Shown here piece after piece: positions 11,388 through 25,374 of a stretch of DNA of 64,000 bases (position 1 is the stretch's first letter; every line of letters starts with the position of its first letter). The notes below the pieces were generated by a model that saw only the letters and a program-made list of their open reading frames with translations, ran no database searches and had not been told where the DNA came from. This stretch comes from Progne subis subis. Lineage: Eukaryota > Chordata > Aves > Passeriformes > Hirundinidae. The DNA lies in NCBI GenBank assembly GCA_022316685.1, contig JAKJHU010000134.1:248001-312000 (forward strand), read 5' to 3'. Position numbers and translations under genes: made by a program.

Positions 11388-14300
11388 CAAAAAGACTGAA
11401 ACAAAGAAACCTCAACTGAAGAGTGAATAGAGAAGTGGAATCTGGTCCTTGAAAGCTTGCAATTGAGGTATCTAATGATCTCCAATATCTGGATAATTCT
11501 GTCTAGATTCAGCTGGGTACAAATGCAAGAGCTGGTACATACAGTGAGAATGCCACGTGCCAAGCTACAGGGCTGTGATTTGCAGAGGTATTTATGTCTA
11601 GGCTCCAAGCAGAGGAAATCTTTGTCCAGTCTCTGGCAGTCCCACAGAAACCCTGCCACAAGATCTTGGGGCCTCAGGTGTGTGGCTCAGTCTCTCCCTG
11701 CCCAAGTTACTCCAGAAGACATAAAACCCTTTGTCTACACACCCAACACCAACATTTCAAATTCAGGGGATGTTTTAAACCAGCTTCCCCTTCAGAAAGG
11801 CGTGACAGAGGTAGAAGCCAGCAAGCAGCAGCTCAGGACTGTGCAGGTCCAATGGAGGCTCCAGGCCCTTGGGAGCAGTGTGAACCAAAGGAATGAACAC
11901 ATTTTGCCCAAGAAGTGTGTGGATACAGGGTTTCATAACACACCAATTCATTACTCCAGGAGATAGTGTTCTTCCTCTCATCAAATATTAATGATCGTTT
12001 CAGGAAGTTTAAAAAATTGTCTCCAAGCAACTTCTCGCAGCCATTAATTTAAATAATGAGCACTATAATATTAAAAGTGTAATTCTCTCACATGTCCTGA
12101 AGTGTTTGCCTAGAAGACTCTCTCTGTGAGAGAGAAAGGAAAAAAAAAATAAAAAAAATCTGAAAGCACAGCAAATTAAAACTTGATACTTGTATCACTC
12201 TTGGTTGAGACTGTAATTCTCAGCTTGCAAATATGAAATTGGTTTGTTATCTTCTGCAGAAGACAAGATGTCACAAGACTCCTGCTTTCCTCAGCACCCC
12301 AACTCCCTGCTCCAACACACACAGTGAGGTTTTCCATCACTGTGCTCCTCAGGAAAGGGGACAAGTCACAACTCACCTGTGCTGCTGAAGTGTGTAAGTG
12401 TGTGGGTAAATGTAAGAAGAGGTTTTCAGAATCCAAAGCTGGCATTGAGCAGTTTGCATGGGAAATGGAGAAGGGTTCTGCATGTATTCATATGTAGGTA
12501 CTCTGAGAGACTTGGCTCTGGTGGTTTTTTTTATCCCACAAGCACTGAAATGACAGAGGAAGCCTGATGCAAAGCCATTCACGACTCTCCACATAACAAT
12601 TTAGGTTTGAGTAAATAAATGCAAGGACTTAGAGCATCATCTAATAGAGGATGAAAAGATTTTACTTGTGTTTACTTGTAATGTTCATGGTTTGTTGGTT
12701 TTTTTTTTCATTTAACACACAAAGCATATCTTTTCAGTCATCTCCATTATTAATAGGATTTTGATTTGTTATATAGCTTTGGTTCATTTGAAAAGACACT
12801 TGAGAATGAATATAGGAGCCCTGGTCTCATTTCCACCTCTTTCAAGGGATATTACTCATCAAGGTGTTTGTGTAGGGCTCCCAGAAGCCTGTTTGGCAAA
12901 ACAGAAATTCCTCCTTGACACAGGTGAATTTTCATCTCACATATTCACTGCAACCACCCAGGTGAGTATGTAAACTAGACTACATCTGCACTGTTAATTC
13001 AAATGAAAACAGAATGGAACATCTCCAAAAGGGATACTGAAAGAAACTTCAGTTCTAACACTAAACTCAGATGCTTGAAATTCCTGTCACAGAGTGTCAT
13101 GGGTATTCCAGTCCTCTTAGCCAAAGGATGAGACTGAATTTCAGTCTTTTCCTGAAAAAAATGTGAGAGCCCAGCCTGTCTTCTCTTTTGTCTTTCTTCA
13201 ATCTGAAGCCTTTGCTTTGGACTTAATGGACCAGAAACCAGGACCCAGCACAGGGCAAAAGGCAAAACTCCAGGATTTGCATAGGGAATGTTTGCTGTGT
13301 GTGTTCTTCACATCCTGCTCTTGTCTCATCCTCTGTGTGGCACAGCCATCAGTCCTGCACAGCCTTGGCTGTGTGAAAGCTTTTCTTGTAAAGCCAGGTC
13401 ACTGTAGAGAAGAGCCTGCTCTAGCATGGTTTCTTTTGTTTAAGGTGGAGTGGAAGAGTTCTTACAATTCAAGCTGCAAGTGCAGCTTAAAATTGCAGCT
13501 GCATTTCCGCTCTCCACTGCTGATATGGCTGAGAAGAGGTAGGAATATTATATTTATGTGAAACTTCACCTTAAATCTTCACTTTCCATGGTGAAGTGCT
13601 GAAAGTGCTGTGCTGTAATAAGACTACTTAAAATTGTACACAACATTTTGCCATTCAGTTTGGCACAATGAGCTGCTCAGTGCTGTTCCTGTAACTCTCA
13701 AAAGTATTGCTTCATTTGAACTACACTTTCACTGGGGTTTTTTTAGTCCTGCCTTAGTAATAATGTGAAATATTTTTGAATAAAAGGTGTAAACAAAGCT
13801 AAGTAGGCATCTGCATTGACATCACCTAAAGCATCTGTAATTATCTCTATTATTTCAATGAGAAAATTAGAGAGAGGAGAAAATTCTATGGGTTTAGGGA
13901 TGGTGGTGGGTACTGGGGTTTTGTGGGTTACTGGGGTTTTTTAAAGCCTGATATGAAAATGGCTGAGCTATCATGGTAAGGTATCATCTGTTAGTGAACC
14001 AAAGGTGATAATTTCAGGAGGTCAGTGACAGGCAGAGGTCCCAGACCACAGCTAAAAGACAACTTTCAAGGAAAAGTGCAAGAGAGAAGCCAAGTCACAA
14101 TGTAATGATCCATAGGAGGGCATTTTAGGTAGAATTGATAGCAGTTATTAAAAAAATAAAAAAGTAGATGGTTGAGCCCACAGCTAAATTGAACCTAGAG
14201 CTGTGAATGAAGCTTAGGCTCAGGAGGCAAATTAAGGCATGATGAAAGGTCTGTGCCATCAGGTAAGAAAACACAGTTTTATTTTTAGTCCTGGTGGTAA

Positions 14301-16152
14301 TAGTGAAAAGCCACCAAATGGCTAAAAAGAAGAAATAATTCTCATTCAAACATAAGCAAAACTGTAGTGTTTGAATACATTTTGTGCATTGACAAATATA
14401 TATTACTATAAAGTCTTTATTGAATAAAAGATCCAAACAATCTGCTAGTGGTTTCTGTGTTAAAATTTCAACATTGTCCTAAAACTGTGTGGTTGAGAAG
14501 AAAGTTTCAGTGGTTTTTGTTTTGTTTTATTTTTTGTTTGCTTGCCTTGGTTCTTATATATTTAACCCAGTCATACATTACAAGACTGTCAATATATTAG
14601 TATGATGTTGTTGTAGAGCACATTACTGAGATTTTGCCAAAACCATGGAACAGTCTATACTAGATTCCACAGGGGAATATCTCAATTGCTTCATATCCTG
14701 ATCTGGGAGCAGAAATAGGATGGAATGTGACAGCTCAGCAGCAGCACATGCACACAATATGTTACCTTAGCTCTACTCACTTGAGACTGAGCCAATAGAG
14801 TCAGAACATAACAAAAACAAAATTGAAAGGGGCAAAAAGACTAAATTTTAAAAAATCACAGACCCTGCGTCTGTTGGTAGGTCCAAGCAGAAATCCAGAT
14901 GTGAAGAGGGCATTTTACAGGTAGGATACAGCCAGTTGAGAAGCACAGAATATCCCTTGAAAAATAAGTGACCAAAACAAGCATAGTAAATCATTTGTTT
15001 TGACACAGAAAGCAAATGGATGGAGTTGCTGCCAAGTCTGAAATTAATACTTAGACTTTGAAATATCAGGCTATATTATTCCAGCTGAGACACTTTTCAC
15101 TTGCTATGTAATTCAGAATTTCTGCTCATTGAACTTATGCACCTTGATGCTATTAATGCATTAACAGAAAAGCTGATTTTTAAGGTAAATGCAGGGTTCC
15201 TGGGACCACAAATGCACTTGACAGCAATGATCTTGAGATTTCAGGTAAATAACTTGAGTTTATGTTTATGCAATTGATTCTATTTACATCTGCCTCATTA
15301 TATCCCTGCCTACTGTTTAATCAAGGAGCAGGCACTACAAAATCATTCTGTGCTAGAGATTTTTGATCCACATCATCCTCAACATTCTGAACATCCTTCT
15401 ACCTCAAAATATCTGCAATGGTTTTCTTTTTTTCTTCACAATCATGGAGTTTCTGTGAAGGGGCTGAGAGCCCCTGCCCAGCCTCCTGTCTTGATGGCTA
15501 CAAACTTGAACTTCCTCCAGGGGAAAGCGCCAGCCTCCCAGTCCTGGCACCTGGATGCTCCTCTGTGCAATCACCTGTACTCAATCAGCTTTCTAAGAGG
15601 ATGTTCCCAAGCCTTTATCTTCAAAACCATGGAGCAGGCTGTAAATCTGCAGTACCCCTACCTCGGGTCCTGGTCATGGCATGAAAATGTTAGAAAGGGG
15701 TGAGTTAGGAAGTACTCTGAAGTTCACAGGGTTTACTACTCATAGCCCATGGAGGTAGAAATTTATCTACAATTTTAATACACTTTAACAAAGTATATAT
15801 GCAATTAAACACACATGATTTCCCATACCGGGCTGATTTGATGACTAATATACATCAGTTCTAATCACTAATTTTTCAGACACACTGATCTTTTTAAAAA
15901 CTTTTGAAAAGCAGTGCTGTAAACAGTAAAGAGCATATCCATTACCCTAACAGCTCCCCCAGAAAATCCATTCTTCATTTACTTAATTTCTCCATACTCA
16001 TATTTCTCTTCTGCCATTAAGATTACTGAAAACAACCCCTCCAATCATAAATCCTGTGTTGAAATATTCCAAGCAGAGCTTGAAATTTGGCCACTGCCCT
16101 GGATCTTCACCACTATTAACCTCCCTCAAGAACCTCAAACAGTAGTTTGTGA
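11388..16152. other. Unique DNA, no gene supported
   Basis: The open frame at 11457-11966 plus (169 codons) has no recognisable domain and is mirrored by open frames on the minus strand, so it is not called. A small perfect hairpin, TCTCTC-TGTGA-GAGAGA, lies near 12120-12136, followed by an A-rich stretch to 12160. Nothing else was recognised. Confidence 0.5.
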
Positions 16153-16940
16153 AAATTAGAATGGCTGTATTGATTCAGCCCCAGCACCCCCCTGGCTCAG
16201 TGCTCTTTCTGCAGCAGGGACCACAGGCGGATATCTAGGAAAAAGCAAGAACTAGCATGACGCCTTCCTTTCCATTCCTCTTGCTTGCAGTGTCTCACCC
16301 TTCTTTGACTTAGGAGGTCTTCTGGGGCTGTTGTGGTGTGCTCATTTAATAACCCACAACAAATCTCTTCCCATTCCTGTCTGGTCTCTTGAGCTCACAT
16401 GAATGTTTTTCATCCACAACATTCAATAAGCATTCCCATGTGTCTGCAGCATGTGGTGTCAAAAACCACTTTGCTCTGTCTCCTTTCCATCTGGCTTTCA
16501 CTAACTTGTTTTGAGAGCTCCTACTTCTGATATTCAAACAGAAGGCAAATATAGGACTTTATTCTCACTTTCCATTCCAGTCAGGGCTCTGCAGTCCTTC
16601 ATTCCTCTTGAATCATGGATTTTTCGCTCTGCTTTGAGAAGCCTGAGTTTGCCCAGAAGAACAATGGGTGGAAGCCACTCTCTATCTTTGATCACACTCT
16701 CTTCCCTGAGATCTTTCCAGTTTTAACAAGTCCTTCTGAATGAAGGAACCACAGCTGCAGTCACTCAAGATGTGGGCAGTCCATGTTTTTTTTCCACTCA
16801 GAATTTGTTCTGGTTTTGTTCTTAGACTCAGAGCAAGCTTTAAGAAGTCCCAAATATCTGTTGCACATTTTTGACTGCTGTCAAACACAAGGCTGATGGT
16901 TTCATTGCACTATTTAGCATAACCTCAATTTGTCATGAGA
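16153..16940 (-). mobile_element. Ancient CR1 LINE fragment, strongly diverged
   Basis: Read on the plus strand this matches, in the right order, the reverse complement of an older amniote CR1 type. Landmarks are ATTAGAATGGCTGTATTGAT (16157), GGAAAAAGCAAGAAC (about 16237), CATCCACAACATTCAATAAG (about 16410), CCAGTTTTAACAAGTCCTTC (about 16717), TCACTCAAGATGTGGGCAGT (about 16761) and TTTTTGACTGCTGTCAAACA (about 16867). Divergence is high and there are insertions and deletions, so the copy is old and non-functional. The assignment rests on remembered consensus order, not on an alignment, and the borders are approximate. Confidence 0.62.
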
Positions 16941-17460
16941 CTTCCGTTTATTTCATCTGATTTAGGTCAGGTATTTGGGAACTTGCCATGTGGAAAATTT
17001 CTGTATTTTTCACTCTTTTGATCCCTTTTAGCTTTGCTTTCACAGGTTCCATTAATTTATCCTGTGCTTGAACATAAACCCAAATGCATTTTCCTCTCAC
17101 AAACAAAGTAAGGGTGGACACAGGTGAAGGCAAGAAAACCTTTTGGCTCTCCTCATTTCCAAAGGCATTTCATCAGAGCTCTGGTGTCGGTCCCATTGTC
17201 ACAGATGGAAGTACGCATTTAAGCACCATTAAACAAAACATTTATTCCAAATGCATCGTAATTACAGAAACACCTGTGCAAAGCAACTCTGAAACGACAC
17301 ATTTTTGGAGCCAGGCAGCTCTGGTATTTCCATGGGGGGACAGGACAGAGGTGAATAAAGCGTGGTGGGGATGCAACACAAGATTTTCCAAAGCTTTGTA
17401 GCAATGTGTTTATGTTAATTTTCAACATTAATCCTCACACAAATAGTCTACAAATTCTTT
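16941..17460. other. Unique sequence between two CR1 fragments
   Basis: May contain more decayed LINE sequence continuing from the element on its left, but no clear landmark was recognised. No gene is supported. Confidence 0.4.
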
Positions 17461-17645
17461 TTCCAGGAAGATTTTTTTCACAGAGAGGGTGGTCAGGCAT
17501 TGGAAGGGATTGCCCAGGAAGGTGGTGTCCCAAATATGAGTGGATGTGGTCCCTAATGCTCTAGTTTAGTTGACAAGCAGTCAAAGGTTGGACTTGATTA
17601 TCTTGGAGGGCTTTTCCAACCTAAATGATTCCATGAGTCCATGTT
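17461..17645 (+). mobile_element. CR1 LINE 3'-end fragment
   Basis: Landmarks are GGGTGGTCAGGCATTGGAAG, GATTGCCCAGGAAGGTGGTG, TCTAGTTTAGTTGACAAGCA, GTCAAAGGTTGGACTTGATT and CTTTTCCAACCTAAATGATT, ending in CCATGAGTCC. This is the 3' end of a CR1 subfamily in plus orientation. The same subfamily type appears reversed at 44841. It is a short 5'-truncated copy. Confidence 0.82.
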
Positions 17646-20130
17646 TCTTTGATCAGGAGAACCAAAATCAAATTTTCACAGGTGCCACTGTTCAGGTGGT
17701 GAGACAGAAATCACTTTGAAAGGAACTTAAGAAAGGGTAGATTTCAGTAACAAAAAGATGCCAGCTACAATAAAAATAAAAATAATAAAAAAAAAAGTGA
17801 AGATCAATAAGAAAAAAATAATTAAAAGCAAAATACTTAAATTAGAAACAAGAAAATAAGAGAACCCCCTTCTGCAACAGACAGAAAGAACATAAAGATG
17901 TATTTGAGAACCCTGTGAGCTTCCCTTGATGCTAAGGACAACTATTAGCCGTTTCAATTAATACCATTCAGAGATTCACTGCAGTTGATTTTGGAAGAAT
18001 GAGCCCAGTTTCCATAAGTGACTAATGGAGATGACATTTGTAAGCCATTATGAACCCCAAATTCTAATCACCACTTCTTCCACAAAAAGCTTTTTCATCC
18101 AGCTAAAGTAGGCTGACTCCAAAAGTACATTTTAGAGTGATAATTAATTCAATGTCAAATGTGCCTGCAGTAAAAATACCTTTAGGGAATGAACACATAA
18201 CAGTCTGTGTAGCTTTTAAATAAGCTGTCCACAGGGCTCCGCCAATTTAGACAAATTAAAATAATTGTCAGTATGCTAGGTATGGAAATATTCTTTTTGT
18301 AAAACTGCTGTGAAATGCCCTGGAGGCTTGGGTGGCATAGCAAGACTGCCTGAGAGACCTAGACACTTACATCTTCTCTGTCCAGCTTGATAGAAATATC
18401 CTCAGGTGTTGTGGTGCATGCAGTGGGGTTGATATAATGGCATAATCCTGGTTTTTTTCCAGGCAGATGGATGCTGATGCAAACCAACACCCTGAAAGGC
18501 AGGGAGTCCATAGCAGAGCACTCAAACAGATTCCCTCCTCTGCTCCCTCTGGTTATCTCACTCACATATTTCTGTTCAATCTTTCCCCCCAGAAAAATAG
18601 ACTGAAAAATGAAAAGGGCAAGAAGTAACCCTTGAAATGCTTCTAAGTGGCAGCAGGCACAGAAGCTGTGCTGCACCCGAACCTCCCCCGTGTAAATGGA
18701 TCAATGTGTTTGAGGTGGCCCTGGTACTCTTTGCTCTGCCTCTGCTGCCACCGGGGCTGCCTGGGACAGTTCCAACTCCAGCAGCCCCACAGACGCTCAG
18801 GGCTCCTCAGTGTCCTGAGAGTTCTCCCAATCAGCAGCAATTTTTAGGCTGCTGCAGGTCTGTGATGTTGTGCAGCTTTGTTGAGCACGTTCAGACCGTC
18901 ATTACCACCTGGGATCAATACCCACAACAGGACCCACACACCCTGCAAAGGAGAAAACTGAATTCATTGCAGCCTTTTGTACAGCAGACAGGAACTCAGG
19001 ATCTGGCCCAGCATAGTCTGGATCAGCTTTTCAAAGACTAAAACAGCAGAGCAGCATTGTCCTCGCACAGGAACAGGAATTTTGGTTCCTAAAACCAGTC
19101 AGGTTAATGTGTGATTTTGTGCAGATCTTGCACAGATTCACATAGAACAGACAACTGGAGACATAAATAATAATAATAACAATAATAACAACAACAACAA
19201 ACAAACAAACAAGAAGTCTGCAGGTTTTTCAGCACCACCACAGATCATCAATGTCATCCTTACTTTGTTGCAACAGGTTCAGAGTGTATCAATAGAACAA
19301 TATGAGCATTTTCCACCTGCTGCTGGTTGAAACAATAGCATTTAAGTGGTCTAGACTTTACAGCTCTAAGAAATAAATCCTTTGGTAAGGGCAAAATACT
19401 CTTCTAATCTAAACTACTTACCAGATTATATAGTGACCTCTCACCCAGCCTAAGATTTCATACCCCAGCTGGAATAGCATTAGTTTTCATTTCTAAGTTT
19501 ACAACAAGAAAATAAAGGGGTTTATTTTACTCTACATTAAGACTGAGGATATAGCAGCTTATTAGAAAACAAGAAACTAAAAATTAATCACAACACTATC
19601 AAACAAGGGCATTTGGAATGGCTTTTCAAACCCTCAGAAAGACAAATTTTAAAAAGCCTCTTAATCATAACTCATGGAGAAAGAATACCTACAAAGTTAG
19701 TATTTCTATCTCAGACACACTGAAGAAGTTTTTGTGTTTAGCAGGTCAAGGTATGCCGAAGGGAAAAGAAGAGATAACCTAAAAAGTAGGAACAGATCTG
19801 GCCATCAGCTCCCAAACTCTCCTAAATATCTGCTCACATCTCCATATACAAATCCAAATTCTGGTCTTCTATACCTCAGAATGTTTCTAGTCAGATATTC
19901 ATTTCCACCAACATTACAAACTTCTAGACTTTATCTTAGACTAAGTGCTACACTAATATTAAGTGTTTCAATAAAGAGCAGTGTTCACCACACATTACAC
20001 ATCCATGAGTCTTCCTTTTCCAGCCCCTGTAGATGTGCTGCTTGATTTTATAAAGTTAATTTCATGCCATATCAGGCACACATTTCTTTCAGTGCCCCAA
20101 TGTTTTAAATCTTATAAAAAGGCTCAAGGG
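17646..20130. other. Unique DNA with A-rich patches; no gene seen
   Basis: An A-rich patch with AAT units lies at 17768-17835. The GC-richer section 18640-19040 stays open in two forward frames and one reverse frame, with no recognisable domain. Two forward frames open at once argue against coding constraint. Confidence 0.5.
19164..19212. repeat. (AAT)n/(AAC)n/(AAAC)n compound microsatellite
   Basis: The sequence passes from AAT units through AAC units to AAAC units without interruption. Confidence 0.93.
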
Positions 20131-20155
20131 AAAAAAAAAAAAAAAAAAAAAAAAA
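20131..20155. repeat. Poly-A, 25 nt
   Basis: Uninterrupted A run followed by GAAAG. No retroposon body was recognised upstream. Confidence 0.95.
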
Positions 20156-23100
20156 GAAAGTGAACATTTTCTTAATGTTTTGTTGCTGGAAAATAAAAAA
20201 AAAACAATATGTGCATTTACATCAGCTGGTCTCAGAAGATGAGAAACACGTAGATATTGATGTGTGAAAGTCCTTAGACATATTCTTGAAGAGCTCATGA
20301 AAAAAATCTATTCGAAAATCTTTTTTTTTTTTTTTTCCTTTTGCCAAAAGATACTGAAACTTTGGGTACTAGAAACTATTTCTGGAAAGAAGATATAGGG
20401 AAACTTTCAATAAAAACTATAAAAGGTTTCCTGTCTTGCCCCCCAGAAGAATTTCCTCCATCTTTTCCTCATGAATTATCAATCATGAGACCATCTTCAC
20501 CAGCCATTAGAGAAGAGAGCTGAGCCAGTGTGAGCACATCTGACCAGCCTTTGCCTTTATCCAGCCTAAAGCACAGGCTACACCCACCTTTACCTGATGC
20601 AGCAAAGCTGAGGAACGAGACCTTTGTCCTCTGGGTATGTCCTGAGGTCAGTCCTGTGCAGGGCTGGGTGTATTCCGGGGTTATTTCTGCCAGTATTGTT
20701 TAATTTTAGAAGCACAGGCAGTAGTATGCATTTACCAAATGGGAGCTTATTAGGAGGAACTCTTTTTGTTTAATACGAGGACCACTCCTTTTGATGGGCA
20801 TGGGGGATTACACATTTAACATCTCCTCTGAAGTAAAGCCTTTGAAAAAGGTATTAAATATAAGGCTTGGCAAGAAGAATAGGCAGCAAATAACACAAAG
20901 GGGAATTATTTTCTGAGATAACATTACAATTTGCCACGTGGTATCTTTTTGTTTTACAAGCATATGCTTAAATGCAACATAAAGTGGGAAGATCAGAAGA
21001 GATACAAAACCTGATAGCTTTATTTCAGCTTGCTGTTCTTTGAAAGTTGGCAGGCAAATTGACTTCTGTGGCAAAATCCTCTGCAGGTGCTTTGCACCAG
21101 ACTTCACAGAGCAGTGCCCTGTCTGTCCCATTTACAGTCAAATGGAACCTGCAGGATGTCCTTCGAGTGCACCGCGACCATCCCGGTGTCCTGGCAGGGA
21201 GGGGATGGATTTTATCAGCCAAGAAACCAATTCTCCACCATCTGCTAAATAGTTCTGAGTAAAGGGACAGTTTTTCCTTTTTTTTTTTTTTTCTCTTATT
21301 TGGGGGGAGGTTGCTTTTTTTTTTAATTATTCTTCCATATGTCAAAACATTTTGTGAGAAATTACACTTGAAGGAGAGGATGAAATTCCTGTTTGGGATG
21401 GGATGGAATCAACATCTCATTACTGACAATAGGAATTTTGCTTTTCCACTTCAGCAGGTGGAGGATTGCACTCAACTCATTCCTTTATCACACATTCTAA
21501 CACCTTTAAAAGAACTATTTATATTGCAGGTAATTTATTGCATTAGATTTTATGTTCCCAGAGAATTTACACAGCTATATCCTAACAAAATGGTTTCTTT
21601 TAATGCAAGTGAGCATATGAATTTTACACAGATCATTAACATCTGTCATTTTCAAAATTATTAATAAATTCTACTAAAAAATAAACCCCAAACCAACCTC
21701 TAGCTAGAAATGAAGTGCACTGCCTATAAATATTTTGTGAATTCCAGGAGACTGCATTTCCACAGAAGAAAAAACCATTTCCTGCCATATTTTCTTCATT
21801 AATAGTGTATAAAAATAAAATGCAAATGTTCAGACTCTTTGGTAATGTGGAATCATCCTGCTCAGTCTTCTCCAAGCGTTACCCTTCATGCTGAAAAAGG
21901 TCAAAGTTAATCCTCTCCCATGGATTGTTCTCTTGACTATGGAGGTGGCCATCTGTGCACAAAGCTCTAACTTCTGCTCTAGCCTCGCTGTTTCCTAGAG
22001 TTCTTCCTCAAGGACTATCCTGCCTCTTCCATCTGTAGCTGTGAATGAAACTACAGCGCCTGCAGGTTCAAAGGAGACTTCTGCAGGCCTTTCTCTTAAA
22101 GTCCTCGAGCAGGGGTAGTGTTTCTTGGCCCTGGCGCTGAGCCACATTAGAACAGGTTTGAGCACCTTTGCCCTCTGACCAACCCGCAGGTTCAGACAAG
22201 CTGATCTGCAGAATTAGCTTAATCAGAGTTAACCACTGATAACCTGGCACTTCATCCCTGTGCTGGCCACTTCATTTGGACTGATTTGCAAGGGTAACAG
22301 GATGTCCCTTTCTCATCTGTGGTAAACAGAAGTGATTTCCACTGCCTGATTGCTGGGATGCAATTTTTCCTCAATATCATGCAATTTTAATGATGTGTTA
22401 AAAATAAGAATTTTTCCTGGTATAGATATGGTTCTACGTTTGTCACTTCTGGTGATCCTCAAAATGCATTAAAAAAGGCTTAGAAAAATGGCTTCTTCTG
22501 GAGAATACACAAGTCTGAGTAAATGTCTATGTATACAAAGTATTTCTGGAAATGAAAGTGGATGAATAAAATACACTATAAAGAAAGAGAAATAGAAAGA
22601 GGATTAGCAGCAACCTTTCAGCTGTGAAGATCTGGGATGCAGGAAAATTAAGGTTAGAGCAAAAATCCTGCTGAGTTAATATGTATGGAAAGATGAAAGA
22701 GAGAGGAGAAAGGGAGTGTGGCAAAAGGGAGGGGGGAGAAAAGCTGCAAAAGGTCAAGTTGCATGCAGAAGAGGTGAGCACAGAATGAAAGGGCAGGAGC
22801 CATATGAGCCGAATGAAAGCAGAAAGGAGCCAAGGCTTGAAATAAGAACACTGATCATTTTGGAGATAGGTTATTGGATTAAACTGGAACAGTGTTATCA
22901 CCTTGTCCAAGGAACAAGAAATGAATTAAAAGCACATCATACAGGAGGCTGTCGAGCTGTATATTTCTTTTTATATTTTTTCATTAGCGAGGTGCCTGCT
23001 TCTTTTGACTCTAATTTCTTTAGCCTCATCTGATAGAACAATAAAGCTTTTCTTTTCATTTATGTTGATTTCCAGGACTCCTCAATTTATTCAGTGAATC

Positions 23101-25374
23101 CTCACCTATGTTGTTAATCACAAAAACAAAGTCCCATTACTCCAACTTTCTGAATCTGACGGATATTGTGACTAAATTTTTCAGAGGGACATGTGTGCTG
23201 AAGGAGGAAATTGATTAGTGCATGAACTAGTTCTCCAAGGAGAATTTGTGGCAGATGTCCTATTTTAGAAGTCTCCTCAGTGCAGAGGAAGCCATGCTAA
23301 ACTGACATGGGAATAAGTAAAGATTAACTAATCTTTTAGGTTTTTTGCTGTGCAGCCACACTTGAGAATTATGTTGCTTATTCCCTCAAAATGGGTTAGA
23401 AAACCCTTTTGTCCCCCATACAAAACATTTCTAATTGCTTCTTTTAAAAGCCTGCTTCCTCATCCCCATTTCTGCTTTCATAACATACCCACTTTAGTGA
23501 CAGCAAAGAAGAAAAAAAAATTGAAGAGTCCTCAGATGCTTGGAAGATTTAAAAAAAAAATAATTGATCTTGGGGAAATCAATGTTCTAAAGAGGACTTA
23601 CCTCTATGGTAAGTGATTTTGAAGTCCTACTGCCACTTAAATTCAGACAGCAAGCAAAGGACTTCCAAAGGAATTGGATCAGGCTACGGGTAGCTGATCT
23701 CCATTTTGTGCAAATTATACCAGCTGTATTTGTAAGAACGAAAAAATAGAACAGGTCTATAATACCTAGACTTCATTGTCTGAAAAACACTATTGGCTCT
23801 TTCATCTCTGTAGATTTATATTCAGCAATACCTTTCTTTAAGCTATGCAAAAAAGCAAAAAGATAAAATAGATGATTAAATATTCAGTTCTGCATTAGCT
23901 TCACTGAAAGGGACGAATATTTTATGTACTGTAATAGTTACAATGGCTCATTAGGGCTTTGGAAACAAGAGCAGATCTGCCCTTGATACTTCTTTTACAA
24001 CTTTGATCAGGCAGGCTGTGCCATGTTGTGCAGCCGTGGATGTTGGCTGTGCTCGTGCTCCCTGGTCACGGCACAGGCACGTTGGAATGCCTGAGAAAGC
24101 GTGGCAGCGTAATTCCCACAAACACTGAGCTTTAATCATCACTTGCATTCCCACTGATTAGAGCACAGAATACGAAGCCCATTATCCAGCAGCTCTTCAA
24201 GCAATTGCTTTTGATTCCAAACTGAGAAAACTCTGCAAAAGCTGCCTTTAAAAGCAGGGCCATCTGACTCGGAGCACTCTCCTTGTGTCAGAAAAATGTC
24301 CCACGAGTTCCTTCCTTCCTTCCTTCCTTCTACAGGACTCTTGAGAGCTTGAGAGTCTGAGGAACATCAAAAAAAGTAGGTGTTCAAGCTGTGCTTTTAG
24401 TGCTTGCCAACAATGCATACTAAATCAGATTGTTATCCTTATTCCACATAAACACAGAGTAATTGGGCAAAAAGAAGAGAAAAAAAGGCTTTAACAGGCT
24501 GTCTTAAAAATCCAGCAGACCTAAGCCTTTAGGAATCACTGCCATCTATAAGGGCAGGCATGTATTCCCTTTCTAACTGCTTAAATCTCCTACATCACTT
24601 CAGTGCACACCAATAGAGTCAGGTTTTGGGTTTACATTCACCTCCTGGAAACAGAATGACTGTTTTGCTCAATAACATTGTCTCCCTCTTTTCAAAAGAT
24701 AAATAAATTAATGTTTTTTTCCTTATTTGGTGAGGTGGTAAGTGATTTTTGCTCAATTATCTTGGACCATGTGAAGAGATTTGGATGTTTCAGGAAATGC
24801 TCTTGTAAAGATGGTCCTTGCTGGCATATAGACATCATGGGCTTCTGTACATCCACAGTCCTCCTTCTGGAAGGTACTGGCTTACTTTGCTTACAAAACT
24901 GCACTCGTGATATATATTCTAGCCATTAAGTAGTAAAAACCCAATACTGAAACTGTACTGCATCTTAAAATAAACTACAGTGAGACCAATTCCTTTCATG
25001 ACTTCAGTGAACTTCTAATAATTTGCCTAACAATAAAAAAACCCCACCCAAAAAATGAGGCATCAGTGAGTTTTAGATTCTGATTTTGATCTTTAGATCA
25101 AGAAAATCTCAATTACCTGTAGGCCAGGACAGGATTTGTATTTCATGTAAAAATTAACTAGTTTGTAATTAAACCTAGAAAATGCATGCCCAAACTCCAT
25201 TACAATGTAGCACTGTACGTTTGCTCTGGTTTTGTTTTGGTTTGCTTTTTTCCAAATGATCATCTTGAATTATTGCTTCTGTTTTGTAAAAAAAACTTCA
25301 GAATTATAAAGCCATCCAAAACCTGGCCTGATTTTGACCTTGTGTGACAAAACATTCAAAAGCACTTTCCCGAG
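20156..25374. other. AT-rich unique DNA, no gene supported
   Basis: Contains T runs at 20321-20336 and 21281-21292 and a (TTCC)n microsatellite at 24309-24330. Purine-rich sequence at 22680-22760 gives a pyrimidine-rich minus strand and explains the open frames there. No exon, RNA gene or transposon was recognised. Confidence 0.5.
24309..24330. repeat. (TTCC)n microsatellite
   Basis: About five tandem TTCC units. Confidence 0.92.
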
